This document shows, piece after piece, positions 36,439-46,309 of a stretch of 64,000 nt of DNA; the stretch's first letter is position 1; every line of letters begins with the position of its first letter. The DNA lies in contig JACMLJ010000095.1 of the NCBI GenBank assembly GCA_014379625.1, forward strand, positions 1 through 64,000, in the 5' to 3' direction. The DNA comes from Ferruginibacter sp. (GTDB lineage Bacteria > Bacteroidota > Bacteroidia > Chitinophagales > Chitinophagaceae). The notes under the pieces are model-generated. The model did not search any database. It was given only the letters and a program-made list of their open reading frames with translations, and was not told the origin of the DNA. The translations under genes and the position numbers were made by a program.

Positions 36439-36471
36439 TAAAGATAAGTTTTTTTTTAAAAAAATTGCAAT
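36439..36471 (-). promoter_or_regulatory. lacI promoter (-33 ATTG, -7 TATCTTTA)
   Basis: On the minus strand ATTG (36471-36468), a 21-bp spacer, and TATCTTTA (36446-36439; one mismatch from TAnnTTTG). The -33 element is part of the operator, which implies autorepression. Confidence 0.5.
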
Positions 36472-36479
36472 CGGTTGCA
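36466..36479. promoter_or_regulatory. LacI-type operator shared by lacI and susC promoters
   Basis: TGCAATCGGTTGCA has outer half-sites TGCAA/TTGCA that are exact inverted copies around the central CG, the canonical shape of LacI-family operators. It is 19 bp from the -7 box on either side. Confidence 0.7.
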
Positions 36480-36506
36480 TTTTTTTGAAATATTTGTCTA
36501 CATTTG
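36473..36506 (+). promoter_or_regulatory. susC promoter (-33 GGTTG, -7 TACATTTG)
   Basis: GGTTG (36473-36477), a 21-bp spacer and an exact TAnnTTTG (TACATTTG, 36499-36506). Transcription should start around 36510-36515, about 300 bases before the susC ATG. Confidence 0.6.
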
Positions 36507-36814
36507 TTTTGCAAATGATGCTTTTTACCGGCGGCTATTGTATTCAGACAAATTTGCTATTAACTGCTGTATGAAAAAATACGAAGATATACTATTATTT
36601 TCCGGCTAATTTTTATTGCTTTTCAGGCTACTTTACTGATTTTTTCATATCGCACTTCTAAAAGATTTTTCATTCAATTAACTGATTTTAAAACCCCCTT
36701 TTCTGTGTGTATTCCAAATTTCACGGGTTATTCTTCATTCCGGGAATGATTATGTACTTGTTAGAAAATTTAATCACCACTATTCACCAATTCTAAAATG
36801 CCAAAAAGTTTATT

Positions 36815-39800
36815 ATGAAACAGACTGTAAATTTAAAAAGGCCATTTAATTCAGGCAAGGCCTTTCCAAAACCTGTCTTACTCAGCATTGTCATACTGCT
36901 GCAGCTATTTTTGTTTTCCGGAAGATTATTTTCCCAAAATATAACGGTAAAGGGCCAGGTGCTTAAAGAAGGCGATCAACCCGTTCAAAGCGCTTCGGTG
37001 ATGGTGAAAGGATCGGCTGCCGGTACAACAACTGATGGAGAAGGAAACTTCCAGCTTGCCGTACCTGCCAACGGAACGCTCGTTATTTCAGCATTAGACT
37101 TTGTTAGCCAGGAAATAAAAGTGGCAGGCAGGACCGCTGTTAGTATATCGCTTATTTCCCAAAATAAAAGTCTGGGTGAGGTGGTAGTTGTAGGTTATGG
37201 TACACAACGCAAAAAAGACGTGACCGGCGCTGTGGCAAGCGTAAACCTGGAGTCGATGAAAGAAGCTCCCAATACGAATATTGGCCAACTTTTGCAAGGC
37301 ACGGTGCCTGGCTTAAATGTTGGTCTTTCTACCACAGCCGGTGGAACGCCCCCGATTAACATTCGTGGTCAAAATAGCCTTAACGGAAACCAGAGTGTAC
37401 TGATCATTCTTGATGGCATTCAGTACACCCAATCCTTATCATCCATCAATCCCGACGATATTGCTTCGATCGACGTATTGAAGGATGCCAGTTCCACCGC
37501 TGTATACGGGGCCCAGGCTGCCAATGGCGTAATTTTAATTACAACCAGGAAAGGCCGCAACCTGCAAAGACCGCGTATCTCCTTTTCCAGTTCATACTCC
37601 ATCCAAAATCCTACAAAAGATCTCAAGCCTATGAATCTTGAACAATACCTGCAAAACATTAAAGATGCCAATTGGGATACAGCCTATCTAAAACCTGATT
37701 TTACGCAACCCAATCCACGTTTTGATGTGAAAAATTTTGTAGATGCTTCGATGGCATACCCGGGAAGAACTGCGCTGCTTCCAAATAATTTTGACTGGTG
37801 GAACGCATCTACCAATACTGGTAAGATTATAGAAAATAACCTTAGTTTTTCAGGTGGAAATGACCGGTTTAACTATCTATTGTCAGGCGGTTATGTAGAT
37901 CAGTCAGGATTTATTATCAACGACAAGTTCAAAAGAAAATCCATTCGTGTTAACCTGGAAACCAAGCCTTTTACCTGGTGGAAAGTCGGACTGGTGTCAT
38001 CCGGTGCCTTTGTAAACCAGGACGGCGCGGAGCCTGCGATCGGCAATGTGATACAGGCTTCTCCCTTACTTGTACCATTCGATTCTGCGGGCAACCTTAT
38101 TCCAAGCCCAACTAACACACTTGTGCCCAATCCTTTTCAGACTTATTATGTAGATGACTACGACAGGAACAATTACTATTTTGCAAACATCTATACTGAC
38201 ATAGACTTCCCGTTCTTAAAGGGACTTAATTACCGGATGAATTTTGGAAATAACTACAGAACTTCCGAACGTTTCTTCTCAAGCGCTTTTGGCGCAAGTT
38301 TGCAGGGCCAGGCTTTCAAAAATAACCAAAGCTATTATGACTATACATTCGATAACATTCTTACGTATACAAAATCTTTCAAAAAGCATGACTTTACAAC
38401 CACGCTATTATATGGAGCCGTTGAAAGAAAATTCAACAGCACAGGTGCTGAAGGTAGGGTGTTTACAAGACTTAACCTCAGCTACAACAATCTGGGCCAG
38501 GGTACCAATGCATTTGTAACTTCCAGCGCTTACCAGGAAAACCTGAATTACCAAATGGCGAGGGTTAATTACAAATTCAATGACAAATACCTGCTCACCG
38601 CCACTATACGCCGCGATGGTTTTTCAGGATTTGCCGAAAACTTCAAATATGGTTACTTTCCAACCGCGGCCCTTGGCTGGATTATTTCACAGGAAAATTT
38701 TATGAGTACCGTAAAAGCAGTAAATTTTCTGAAGTTTAGGGTAGGTTTTGGTGTGAGTGGTAACCAGACTTCCAGGTACTCATCCATTCCAACTGTTTCT
38801 ACTACTCCATGGGTTCCCAGTCCCCCGAACAATAATTTCGCGTTTCCCTATGTATTTGGCGATGGTGGTACCACAGCGGCAGCCCAGCAGGTAACCGCAT
38901 TGGGTAACCCGGATTTGAAATGGGAGCGTACAAAAGGATTGAATGCTGGTGTTGATTTCACTTTGTTAAATAACAGGTTAAGTGGTTCCCTGGATTATTA
39001 CCGCAACAATACCACCGATTTGTTATTCAGCGTAAATATTCCCACTGTTACAGGTTTCAGCAGTATTCAAACCAACCTCGGCCAACTGCGTAACACCGGA
39101 TTTGAGGTAAACCTGACCTATAAAGTAATTGATCAAAAAGATTTTAAGTGGAGTGCCACCATTAATTTTTGGAAGAATACCAACAGTATCATTCATCTTA
39201 CCGGGCAGGATGTTAACCCCGCAGATGGTATAGAAGATGACTTGATAGGAAGCGGATTGTTTATCGGTAAATCACGATATACGATATACGACTACCAGTA
39301 CAATGGCATCTATAACCAGACCGAAACGAGGCTTCCGGGCTTCACTGTTGGATCGTACAGAATTGCAGACCAGGACAAAAACAATACAATTACCGACAAA
39401 GACAGGATTTTTCTTGGCCGCAGAGAGCCTGCTTACCAGATGAGTTTTTACAATATTTTCTCGTATAAAGCATTGTCAGTCAGTTTCTTTATCAACACTA
39501 TCCAGGGCGGAAAAGATGGTTTTCTTGGAAATAATAATCCCAGTTATTTCCGGGATGACAATGGTATAAGGAACAATTACCTGGCGGGGATAGATTACTG
39601 GTCCCCTGCTAATCCTACGGGCAAGTATATGCGTAATATTTCAGGGGCACGTTCTTACAATGAAGTAGCGGGCCTCAACAACTGGCAGGACAGGAGCTTT
39701 GTGAGATTGCAGGATGCTTCTATCTCTTATAACCTGGGGTCCGTTGTTCTTAAAAAAGTGAAGGCCCAGTCTGTTAACATTTTTGTAAGTGGCAAGAATT

Positions 39801-39937
39801 TAATCACGTGGACCAATTGGGAAGGATGGGATCCCGAACCTGTATCAACAGACGGTCAAAATAATGCTGCCGGTGGCTGGCTTGGCACAAGGCCTGTAAT
39901 GCGGGCATTTACCGTAGGTTTAAATATTACGTATTAA
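36815..39937 (+). CDS. susC: SusC/RagA-family TonB-dependent outer-membrane transporter
   Basis: 1040 residues. A signal peptide is followed by the carboxypeptidase-D-like domain (TVKGQVLKEGDQPVQSASVM), then the signature SLGEVVVVGYGTQRKKDVTG, a TonB-box region, the plug domain with the conserved NIRGQNSLNGNQSVLIILDG, and a 22-strand barrel ending in an aromatic-rich strand (TVGLNITY). It imports oligosaccharides with energy from TonB. With the xylanolytic neighbours the likely cargo is xylo- or glucuronoxylo-oligosaccharide. susD follows 29 bp downstream. Confidence 0.97.
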   Translation: MKQTVNLKRPFNSGKAFPKPVLLSIVILLQLFLFSGRLFSQNITVKGQVLKEGDQPVQSASVMVKGSAAGTTTDGEGNFQLAVPANGTLVISALDFVSQEIKVAGRTAVSISLISQNKSLGEVVVVGYGTQRKKDVTGAVASVNLESMKEAPNTNIGQLLQGTVPGLNVGLSTTAGGTPPINIRGQNSLNGNQSVLIILDGIQYTQSLSSINPDDIASIDVLKDASSTAVYGAQAANGVILITTRKGRNLQRPRISFSSSYSIQNPTKDLKPMNLEQYLQNIKDANWDTAYLKPDFTQPNPRFDVKNFVDASMAYPGRTALLPNNFDWWNASTNTGKIIENNLSFSGGNDRFNYLLSGGYVDQSGFIINDKFKRKSIRVNLETKPFTWWKVGLVSSGAFVNQDGAEPAIGNVIQASPLLVPFDSAGNLIPSPTNTLVPNPFQTYYVDDYDRNNYYFANIYTDIDFPFLKGLNYRMNFGNNYRTSERFFSSAFGASLQGQAFKNNQSYYDYTFDNILTYTKSFKKHDFTTTLLYGAVERKFNSTGAEGRVFTRLNLSYNNLGQGTNAFVTSSAYQENLNYQMARVNYKFNDKYLLTATIRRDGFSGFAENFKYGYFPTAALGWIISQENFMSTVKAVNFLKFRVGFGVSGNQTSRYSSIPTVSTTPWVPSPPNNNFAFPYVFGDGGTTAAAQQVTALGNPDLKWERTKGLNAGVDFTLLNNRLSGSLDYYRNNTTDLLFSVNIPTVTGFSSIQTNLGQLRNTGFEVNLTYKVIDQKDFKWSATINFWKNTNSIIHLTGQDVNPADGIEDDLIGSGLFIGKSRYTIYDYQYNGIYNQTETRLPGFTVGSYRIADQDKNNTITDKDRIFLGRREPAYQMSFYNIFSYKALSVSFFINTIQGGKDGFLGNNNPSYFRDDNGIRNNYLAGIDYWSPANPTGKYMRNISGARSYNEVAGLNNWQDRSFVRLQDASISYNLGSVVLKKVKAQSVNIFVSGKNLITWTNWEGWDPEPVSTDGQNNAAGGWLGTRPVMRAFTVGLNITY

Positions 39938-39966
39938 CAATAGTTTTCACACTAACATATGATAAA

Positions 39967-41703
39967 ATGAAAAAAGTTAAAAAATATATATTGTTCATCA
40001 TTCTTTTCACAGGTGTTTTATCCTGTAAAAAAAGTTTTTTGGATGAAAAGGCCTTAGACTTTCTGAGTACTACTAATGCCTTTGTGACTGAGGCAGATTT
40101 CAATGCATCTACTAATAATTTGTATGGACTGGTTAGACAGCATTTTTATACTGTCAACGATTTTTCACCTTTTTATTACCAGTACAGGACGGATGCCTGG
40201 TTTGATATAACTGTAACGACTCCAAATATGTCGGCTGACATGGCTACGAGAGGTCTTACTAACTTTGCATGGTCCCCTAATTACAAAATTGCGTCAGAGG
40301 CAAATACCATTATCAGTCGGCTTCCTGGTTCTTCATTGACAGATGCTCAAAAGAAATTGTTTGAAGCCAGGGCAAGATTTTTCAGGGCATTCGCTTACCG
40401 TACGCTTGCCTATTTGTATGGAGGGGTACCATTGACATTGGTAGAAGCAACTACACCAAAGACTGATTTTACAAGAGCAACAAGAAAAGAAGTGTATGCC
40501 CAGGTAATAGAGGACCTGAAATTTTCTGTAGCCAACCTGCCTTCTCTCGCCGCCCCTTCCATAAAGGATGGAGAGGTTTCAGCACAAGCCGCTAACCACT
40601 TATTGTCAGAAGTTTACCTTGCGGATGGTCAATTCCAGAATGCCGTTACTGCTGCATCCGCTGTTATAAGCGATCCGGTTATGACGCTTATGGCCAGCAG
40701 GTTCGGCAGGCGCAGTACCGTTACTCCGGGAGATGTATATTGGGATTTATTTCAAAGAGGCAATCAAAACAGGAAAAGCGGTAATAAAGAAGCAATATGG
40801 GTGATCCAGATTGAAACTGACGTAATAGGCGGCGGTGGGAGTACTTCCGGAGGAAGCCAAAATGGTGTTTATGGTTTGGAGCGTGTTCATTCACCGCTCC
40901 TGCGTGACGTGAGGATAAACGGTGTAGCGCCATTCCTTTGGCCAATTGCAAATTATACCGGCGGCAGGGGTGTTGGTTTCCTGGCACCTGATGCCTATTA
41001 TATCAATGATATCTGGCAGAGCGATTTTAACAACGATATACGCAATGCTAACCATAATTTAGTCAGGGATTTTTATGGTAATAATCCTGCGAGCCCGTTT
41101 TTCGGCAAATTAATTTCTACTAAGGCGCCGCCCGCTGGTTCAACCGGTATCAATGGCGCACTAATTGCCAATAAACCTGACAGGTCTATTTACCCATATC
41201 AATCAAAGGCCACACAGGTGTACGAGCCACCGGCAACATTGGTTACTGCAAGTGCCGGTGTTCCTGCGGCTATCCGGAACATAGATTCACTGGCCCGCTA
41301 TTATTTAACAGCCGGCGCTGGCGGAACCTATATTGACCAGTATATGTTCAGGCTCGCAGAAACCTACCTGCTCAGGGCAGAAGCTTACGTGGGATTAAAT
41401 AATAATGCTGCTGCTGCTACCGATATCAACGCAGTGAGGGCAAGGGTCAACGCTGCACCTGTGTTACCAGGCCAGGTTACTATTGATTATATACTCGATG
41501 AAAGGTTGAGAGAATTTGGTGTGGAAGAAAAAAGGATGCTTACATTAATGCGTTTAGGAAAATGGGTTGACAGGGTAAAAAGATTCAATCCATTTTATGG
41601 TAGCCAAATGCTGGATTATTACAATCTTTGGCCGATACCCGCGAATGAAATTGAGCAAAACAGGACTGGAAAATTGGAGCAAAATCCAGGCTATCCTCAA
41701 TAA
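39967..41703 (+). CDS. susD: SusD/RagB-family outer-membrane glycan-binding lipoprotein
   Basis: 578 residues. The lipobox is VLSC at about residues 17-20, so the mature protein is surface-anchored. TPR-containing SusD fold features are present: ARARFFRAFAYRTLAYLYGG, the segment RLAETYLLRAEAYVGLNN, and the terminal RLGKWVDRVKRFNPFYG. SusD proteins cap the SusC barrel and bind the glycan. The pair is closed by an intrinsic terminator at 41773. The middle region (about residues 275-400) is variable and probably forms the substrate site. Confidence 0.95.
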   Translation: MKKVKKYILFIILFTGVLSCKKSFLDEKALDFLSTTNAFVTEADFNASTNNLYGLVRQHFYTVNDFSPFYYQYRTDAWFDITVTTPNMSADMATRGLTNFAWSPNYKIASEANTIISRLPGSSLTDAQKKLFEARARFFRAFAYRTLAYLYGGVPLTLVEATTPKTDFTRATRKEVYAQVIEDLKFSVANLPSLAAPSIKDGEVSAQAANHLLSEVYLADGQFQNAVTAASAVISDPVMTLMASRFGRRSTVTPGDVYWDLFQRGNQNRKSGNKEAIWVIQIETDVIGGGGSTSGGSQNGVYGLERVHSPLLRDVRINGVAPFLWPIANYTGGRGVGFLAPDAYYINDIWQSDFNNDIRNANHNLVRDFYGNNPASPFFGKLISTKAPPAGSTGINGALIANKPDRSIYPYQSKATQVYEPPATLVTASAGVPAAIRNIDSLARYYLTAGAGGTYIDQYMFRLAETYLLRAEAYVGLNNNAAAATDINAVRARVNAAPVLPGQVTIDYILDERLREFGVEEKRMLTLMRLGKWVDRVKRFNPFYGSQMLDYYNLWPIPANEIEQNRTGKLEQNPGYPQ

Positions 41704-41772
41704 GATTCATAAGTTTCTTTGTCGCAAATCAACAGCGAATATTATAGCGAAAGTCAAATAGAGGATAATATT

Positions 41773-41804
41773 GGCGGGGTCACTATGTCATCCCGCCTTT
41801 TTTT
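41773..41804 (+). terminator. Intrinsic terminator after susD
   Basis: GGCGGG and CCCGCC with a 13-base loop, followed by seven Ts. It lies between susD and the GH2 gene, so the latter is probably transcribed less or from its own promoter. Confidence 0.75.
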
Positions 41805-41830
41805 AAAGAATAAATAATAGAAAAAGCCTG

Positions 41831-44578
41831 ATGTTTATTAACTCTTTTTTTTTATGCTTTCGAGGACTATTTTGTAAAGCGCTTTTATCGGTATTGATAA
41901 GTACACCCTTAATCGCAAATTCCCAAAAGGTAAATAAATTAGAAAATGCCAGGGAACGAATTAATATAAATGCTGGCTGGAAGTTTATGCGGTATAATGC
42001 CGGCGGGGATAACCTTATTTACGATGAGCGCCCTATGGTAACCAACCATAATGACAACGTTATTGCAGATACCAGGGCTACCGACTCAACGGTAGTGGCT
42101 TCGGAGAAAGGGCTAAAAAAATGGATTTTGCCAACGGCCAATGATTTTATAAAAGACCCTTCAAAACATCATCAGCGGCCCGGTGGCAACCCAGGTGCAG
42201 ATTTTCCGTTTGTGCAAAATAATTTCAATGACAATGACTGGGAGCAGGTCAACCTACCGCATGACTGGGCCATCAACGGCCCGTTTTATGAAGGCGCCAA
42301 TGCAGTTGTAGGGGGCGGTATGGGCCGCCTACCCAGCCAGGGAGTGGCCTGGTACCGCAAAAAACTGGTCATCACTGCTGCGGATAAGGACAAATCAATT
42401 TATCTCGATATTGATGGTGCTATGTCCTATGCAATGGCTTGGCTAAATGGAAACCTTGTGGGTGGATGGCCTTATGGCTATAACTCTTTTCGGCTTGACC
42501 TTACATCCTATGTAAAACCCGGCACTAATCAACTGGCCATCCGACTCGACAATCCAAATAATTCATCCCGCTGGTACCCGGGGGGGGGTATTTATCGCAA
42601 TGTTTGGCTCACAAAAGTAAATCGCGTACATGTAGCACAGTGGGGCACATTTGTTAAGTCAAAAGAAGTTTCTGCTTCTCAGGCCATCGTTAACCTGGCT
42701 GTTAATATCGAAAACCAATCAAACGCTGATAAAACTATAGAGGTTGTTACCGAAGTTTATTTTTTAAATGATAAACACCGGAGAGCTGTAAAAAAAGTCA
42801 CCACTTTTCCAAAATCAGCTTTAACTGTTCCGGCCGGTAAAAAATTGAAAATCGAAAATTCAGTTACTATAAAAAATCCATTGCTGTGGGGGCCACCTCC
42901 TGCACAAACCCCAAATTTATATGTTGCCGTTACACGGTTATATGCAAATGAAAAACTGATCGATGAGTATGAAACCCCTTTTGGGATCCGTTCTGTGAAA
43001 TTTGATCCTTTAAAAGGTGTATTTGTAAATGGTAAACGGGTGCGTGTTCAAGGTGTAAACCAACACCACGATCTGGGGGCTTTGGGTGCAGCATTCAATA
43101 CAAGGGCCGCAGAAAGACAATTGGAAATTTTGCTTGGTTTGGGATGCAATGCCATTCGTATTTCGCACAATCCACCTGCTCCCGAATTACTGGACCTGAC
43201 CGATCGAATGGGCTTCCTCGTAATTGATGAAATATTTGACTGTTGGGAAAAAGGGAAAAACCCACTCGATTTTCATTTGATTTTTCCTGATTGGTATGAA
43301 CCGGATACCCGGGCCTTTATAAGAAGGGATAAAAATCATCCCTCCATCATTACCTGGAGTTTTGGTAATGAAGTGGGAGAACAATATACCGGTGAAGAAG
43401 GCGCTGCTGTTGCGAAAAAACTGCATGATATTGTTTTGGAAGAAGATAATACCCGGCCTTCTTCAGCATCCATGAATTATGCAAAACCGGATATGCCTTT
43501 CCCGAAGGAGATGGATATTTTAAATTTAAATTACCAGGGAGAAGGCATCCGTGATGCGCCCGCTTACGCACATCTCAGGGGTATAAGAACACCGCCTCTG
43601 TATCCTGCATTTCAAAAAAATTTCCCAGGAAAATTAATTGTAAGTACGGAAACAGCGTCTGCGTTGAGTACCCGTGGCAGTTATATATTTCCGGTATCTA
43701 CTGGTGCAAGTGCACCCGTAAGTGATAGTGCCGGTGGTGATCCGAAAAACAAATATGTGAGTGCTTATGAACTTTATACAGCCCAGTTTGGTGCATCGCC
43801 TGATAAGGTTTTTGCATCGCAGGATAAGCATCCTTATGTGGCGGGTGAATTTGTATGGTCGGGTTGGGATTACTTAGGTGAGCCTACGCCTTATTATTCC
43901 GCACGAAGTTCATATTCCGGCATTATCGATTTGGCTGGGTTTAAAAAAGATCGCTTCTATCTTTACCAATCACGCTGGCGGCCTGGGTTGCATATGGTGC
44001 ATATACTACCGCATTGGAGCTGGCCTGACCGAATTGGTGAAGTAACACCAGTACATGTGTTTACATCGGGCGATGAAGCCGAATTATTTTTAAACGGTCG
44101 TTCTCTAGGCAAAAAGAAAAAAGCAGCATTTGAATACAGGCTGCGCTGGGATGATGTGAAATATGAACCTGGTGAATTGAAAGTTATTGCTTACAAAAAT
44201 GGGAAACGATGGGCTGCGCAAATTGTTCGAACTGCTAAGAATGCTGCTCAATTGGAAATAAGTGCCGACCGCAATATAATTAATGCAGACGGCGTGGATC
44301 TTTCATTTATAACCGTAAAAGTTGCTGATAAAAACGGGTTGCTGGTGCCTGAAGCGAATAGTAAAGTAAACTTTGCCATTGAAGGACCCGGAGAAATTGT
44401 GGCTACAGATAATGGTGACCCTGCAAACCTGGAATCATTTGCATCAAAAGAACGGGCAGCATATTTTGGACTGGTATTGGCCATTGTGCGTGCTGAAAAG
44501 GGTAAGACCGGCACTATAAAAATTAATGCATCAGCACCGGGTTTGAAAACCGCCACTATAGAAATAAAAAGCAAATAG
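41831..44578 (+). CDS. GH2 glycoside hydrolase (beta-galactosidase type)
   Basis: 915 residues with a signal sequence (LSVLISTPLIANSQ). Order: sugar-binding jelly roll (about residues 50-230), immunoglobulin-like domain, the GH2 TIM barrel, and two C-terminal Ig-like domains of the DUF4982 type. The acid/base is E514 in WSFGNEVGE and the nucleophile is E673 in VAGEFVWSGWDYLGE. GH2 enzymes include beta-galactosidases, glucuronidases and mannosidases, and position alone does not fix the substrate here; in this locus a side-chain sugar of xylan is likely. A nine-G run at about 42580-42588 lies in the sugar-binding domain. The start could also lie slightly downstream. Confidence 0.93.
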   Translation: MFINSFFLCFRGLFCKALLSVLISTPLIANSQKVNKLENARERININAGWKFMRYNAGGDNLIYDERPMVTNHNDNVIADTRATDSTVVASEKGLKKWILPTANDFIKDPSKHHQRPGGNPGADFPFVQNNFNDNDWEQVNLPHDWAINGPFYEGANAVVGGGMGRLPSQGVAWYRKKLVITAADKDKSIYLDIDGAMSYAMAWLNGNLVGGWPYGYNSFRLDLTSYVKPGTNQLAIRLDNPNNSSRWYPGGGIYRNVWLTKVNRVHVAQWGTFVKSKEVSASQAIVNLAVNIENQSNADKTIEVVTEVYFLNDKHRRAVKKVTTFPKSALTVPAGKKLKIENSVTIKNPLLWGPPPAQTPNLYVAVTRLYANEKLIDEYETPFGIRSVKFDPLKGVFVNGKRVRVQGVNQHHDLGALGAAFNTRAAERQLEILLGLGCNAIRISHNPPAPELLDLTDRMGFLVIDEIFDCWEKGKNPLDFHLIFPDWYEPDTRAFIRRDKNHPSIITWSFGNEVGEQYTGEEGAAVAKKLHDIVLEEDNTRPSSASMNYAKPDMPFPKEMDILNLNYQGEGIRDAPAYAHLRGIRTPPLYPAFQKNFPGKLIVSTETASALSTRGSYIFPVSTGASAPVSDSAGGDPKNKYVSAYELYTAQFGASPDKVFASQDKHPYVAGEFVWSGWDYLGEPTPYYSARSSYSGIIDLAGFKKDRFYLYQSRWRPGLHMVHILPHWSWPDRIGEVTPVHVFTSGDEAELFLNGRSLGKKKKAAFEYRLRWDDVKYEPGELKVIAYKNGKRWAAQIVRTAKNAAQLEISADRNIINADGVDLSFITVKVADKNGLLVPEANSKVNFAIEGPGEIVATDNGDPANLESFASKERAAYFGLVLAIVRAEKGKTGTIKINASAPGLKTATIEIKSK

Positions 44579-44872
44579 TTTATTAATCTGCTAAGCAAAA
44601 TGAAAGAATTACCGGTAGTTTCCATAATACCCTCCGGCCTTACTGCTACTGCACAATCTTTAAAAACTGCAATGGACAGCATCGGTAAACTTATCTGCCA
44701 TCATAAGAAAAAACGCGACATTAAAATAATTGCCTTCTACATTTTATACATTTTTATTACACGGAAAAGTGAATGCAAACTTTAAAGGCAACAATGATAA
44801 GAAAGTAGTGTTTTACCCTGTCGGGCATGAAAAATATAGTTGAAGCCATCCTAAATTTAAAACATACGGACT

Positions 44873-46039
44873 ATGTTAATGCATCCAACCATGCGGTGGT
44901 TTGGTCCCAATGACCCGGTAAGCTTAGCTGATATCAGGCAGGCAGGCTGCAAAGGCGTAGTTACTGCCCTGCACCAGGTACCCGTTGGTGATGTATGGAC
45001 CGTGGATGCCATTCAGCAACGTAAACGGCTAATCGAAGATGCGGGTATGGACTGGACTGTAATTGAAAGCCTGCCGGTAAGCGAAGACATCAAAAAGCAA
45101 AATGGTAATTACCCGCTGCATATTGAAAATTATAAACAGAGTTTACGGAATGTTGCCGCCTGTGGCTTAAGGGTGGTGACGTATAATTTTATGCCTATCC
45201 TTGACTGGATGCGGACGGATGTATCTTATACCATGAAAGATGGAAGCAAGGCATTGTATTTTGAGCGATTGGCATTTGTGGCCTTTGACCTGTTTATGCT
45301 AAAAAGGCCGGGAGCCGAGAATGATTATGGCGAAGCAGAAATTGAAAACGCCAGGGCCAGGTACGATGTGATGACGGAAGAAGACAAGAAAAAAGTTTTT
45401 AATAATGCAATGCTTGGATTGCCCGGTAGTGAAGAACCCTTTACACCGGAACAAATTTTAGCAGCTTTAAAAACCTATGATGCTATCGATTCTGAAAAAC
45501 TTAAAAAGCATTTGTTTTATTTTTTGCAGCAGGTGGTAACGGTTGCGGAAGCTGGAGGGTTGAAAATGGCTATTCATCCAGACGATCCACCTTACCCGGT
45601 GCTGGGCCTGCCGAGGATTGTTAGTACGGCTCAGGATGCAGCCGATATTATCAATGCAGTGCCATCGCCTGCAAATGGGTTATGTTTTTGCACAGGATCT
45701 TTTGGCGCAAGATCAGATAATGATCTGTTGAAAATGCTAAGGCGTTTTGGTGACCAGGTGCACTTTCTGCACCTGCGCAATACCAAACGGGATGCGGCTG
45801 GTAATTTTTATGAGGCGGATCACCTTGCAGGCGATACGGATATGTATGAAGTTATTAAAGAAGTGTTGCTGATTCAGCGAAGACGAAATATATCTATTCC
45901 AATGCGGCCAGATCATGGGCACCAAATGCTGGATGACCTGGATAAAAAAACCTATCCCGGCTATTCTGCTATCGGCAGGCTGAAGGGATTGGCGGAATTG
46001 CGGGGAGTTGAATATGCCATTCATAAAACTATGCAATAA
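44873..46039 (+). CDS. uxuA: Mannonate dehydratase
   Basis: 388 residues. UxuA dehydrates D-mannonate to 2-keto-3-deoxygluconate in hexuronate breakdown. The N-terminus MRWFGPNDPVSLADIRQAG matches E. coli UxuA, and conserved parts are GLRVVTYNFMP, AIHPDDPPYPVLGLPRI, and PMRPDHGHQMLDDL. An ATG at 44879 is an equally possible start. It is the last gene of the rightward arm and is separated by 294 bp from the GH2 gene; no terminator was noticed there. Together with the SDR it would process the glucuronate released by GH67; the isomerase UxaC is not in the window. Confidence 0.96.
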   Translation: MLMHPTMRWFGPNDPVSLADIRQAGCKGVVTALHQVPVGDVWTVDAIQQRKRLIEDAGMDWTVIESLPVSEDIKKQNGNYPLHIENYKQSLRNVAACGLRVVTYNFMPILDWMRTDVSYTMKDGSKALYFERLAFVAFDLFMLKRPGAENDYGEAEIENARARYDVMTEEDKKKVFNNAMLGLPGSEEPFTPEQILAALKTYDAIDSEKLKKHLFYFLQQVVTVAEAGGLKMAIHPDDPPYPVLGLPRIVSTAQDAADIINAVPSPANGLCFCTGSFGARSDNDLLKMLRRFGDQVHFLHLRNTKRDAAGNFYEADHLAGDTDMYEVIKEVLLIQRRRNISIPMRPDHGHQMLDDLDKKTYPGYSAIGRLKGLAELRGVEYAIHKTMQ

Positions 46040-46309
46040 ATAATCCTGTGAAAGCCTAAAGGGCGCAGGTACTAAAAGCATCTGAAAAGAAAGTGGGACA
46101 TTTGAAAACAGTAAATTGATTATCTTTAGGCGCCAGGGCGAAAAAAACTGACAACAAGTTCTCACTTTTTTGATCCAGTGTCGCACGCTGGCATTGAGTC
46201 ATTTTCAAGTTTTCTCATTTTCACATTTGAAATTCAGGCTCTTCCTTTAATTTTAATCGATCAGATTAATTTAGATACGTGTTCATTAAATACCGCGATA
46301 AAATTAAGA

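Larger units (their letters stand above)
36420..36814. other. 395-bp regulatory region between lacI and susC
   Basis: Holds two divergent promoters around one operator (36439-36506). The remainder (36507-36814) is an apparent 5' leader of about 300 bases for susC, AT-rich, with no other gene seen. A seven-codon frame (36798-36818, ATG to TGA) ends with its TGA overlapping the susC ATG. Confidence 0.6.

Noticed and set aside
44600..44785. 61-residue frame between the GH2 gene and uxuA
   Set aside because: No recognisable features, a composition unlike its neighbours, and a Lys/Ile-rich end. It might be a decayed fragment but cannot be supported.
45737..46186. 149-residue minus-strand frame over the end of uxuA
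   Set aside because: It overlaps the conserved C-terminus of UxuA on the other strand and has no coding features.
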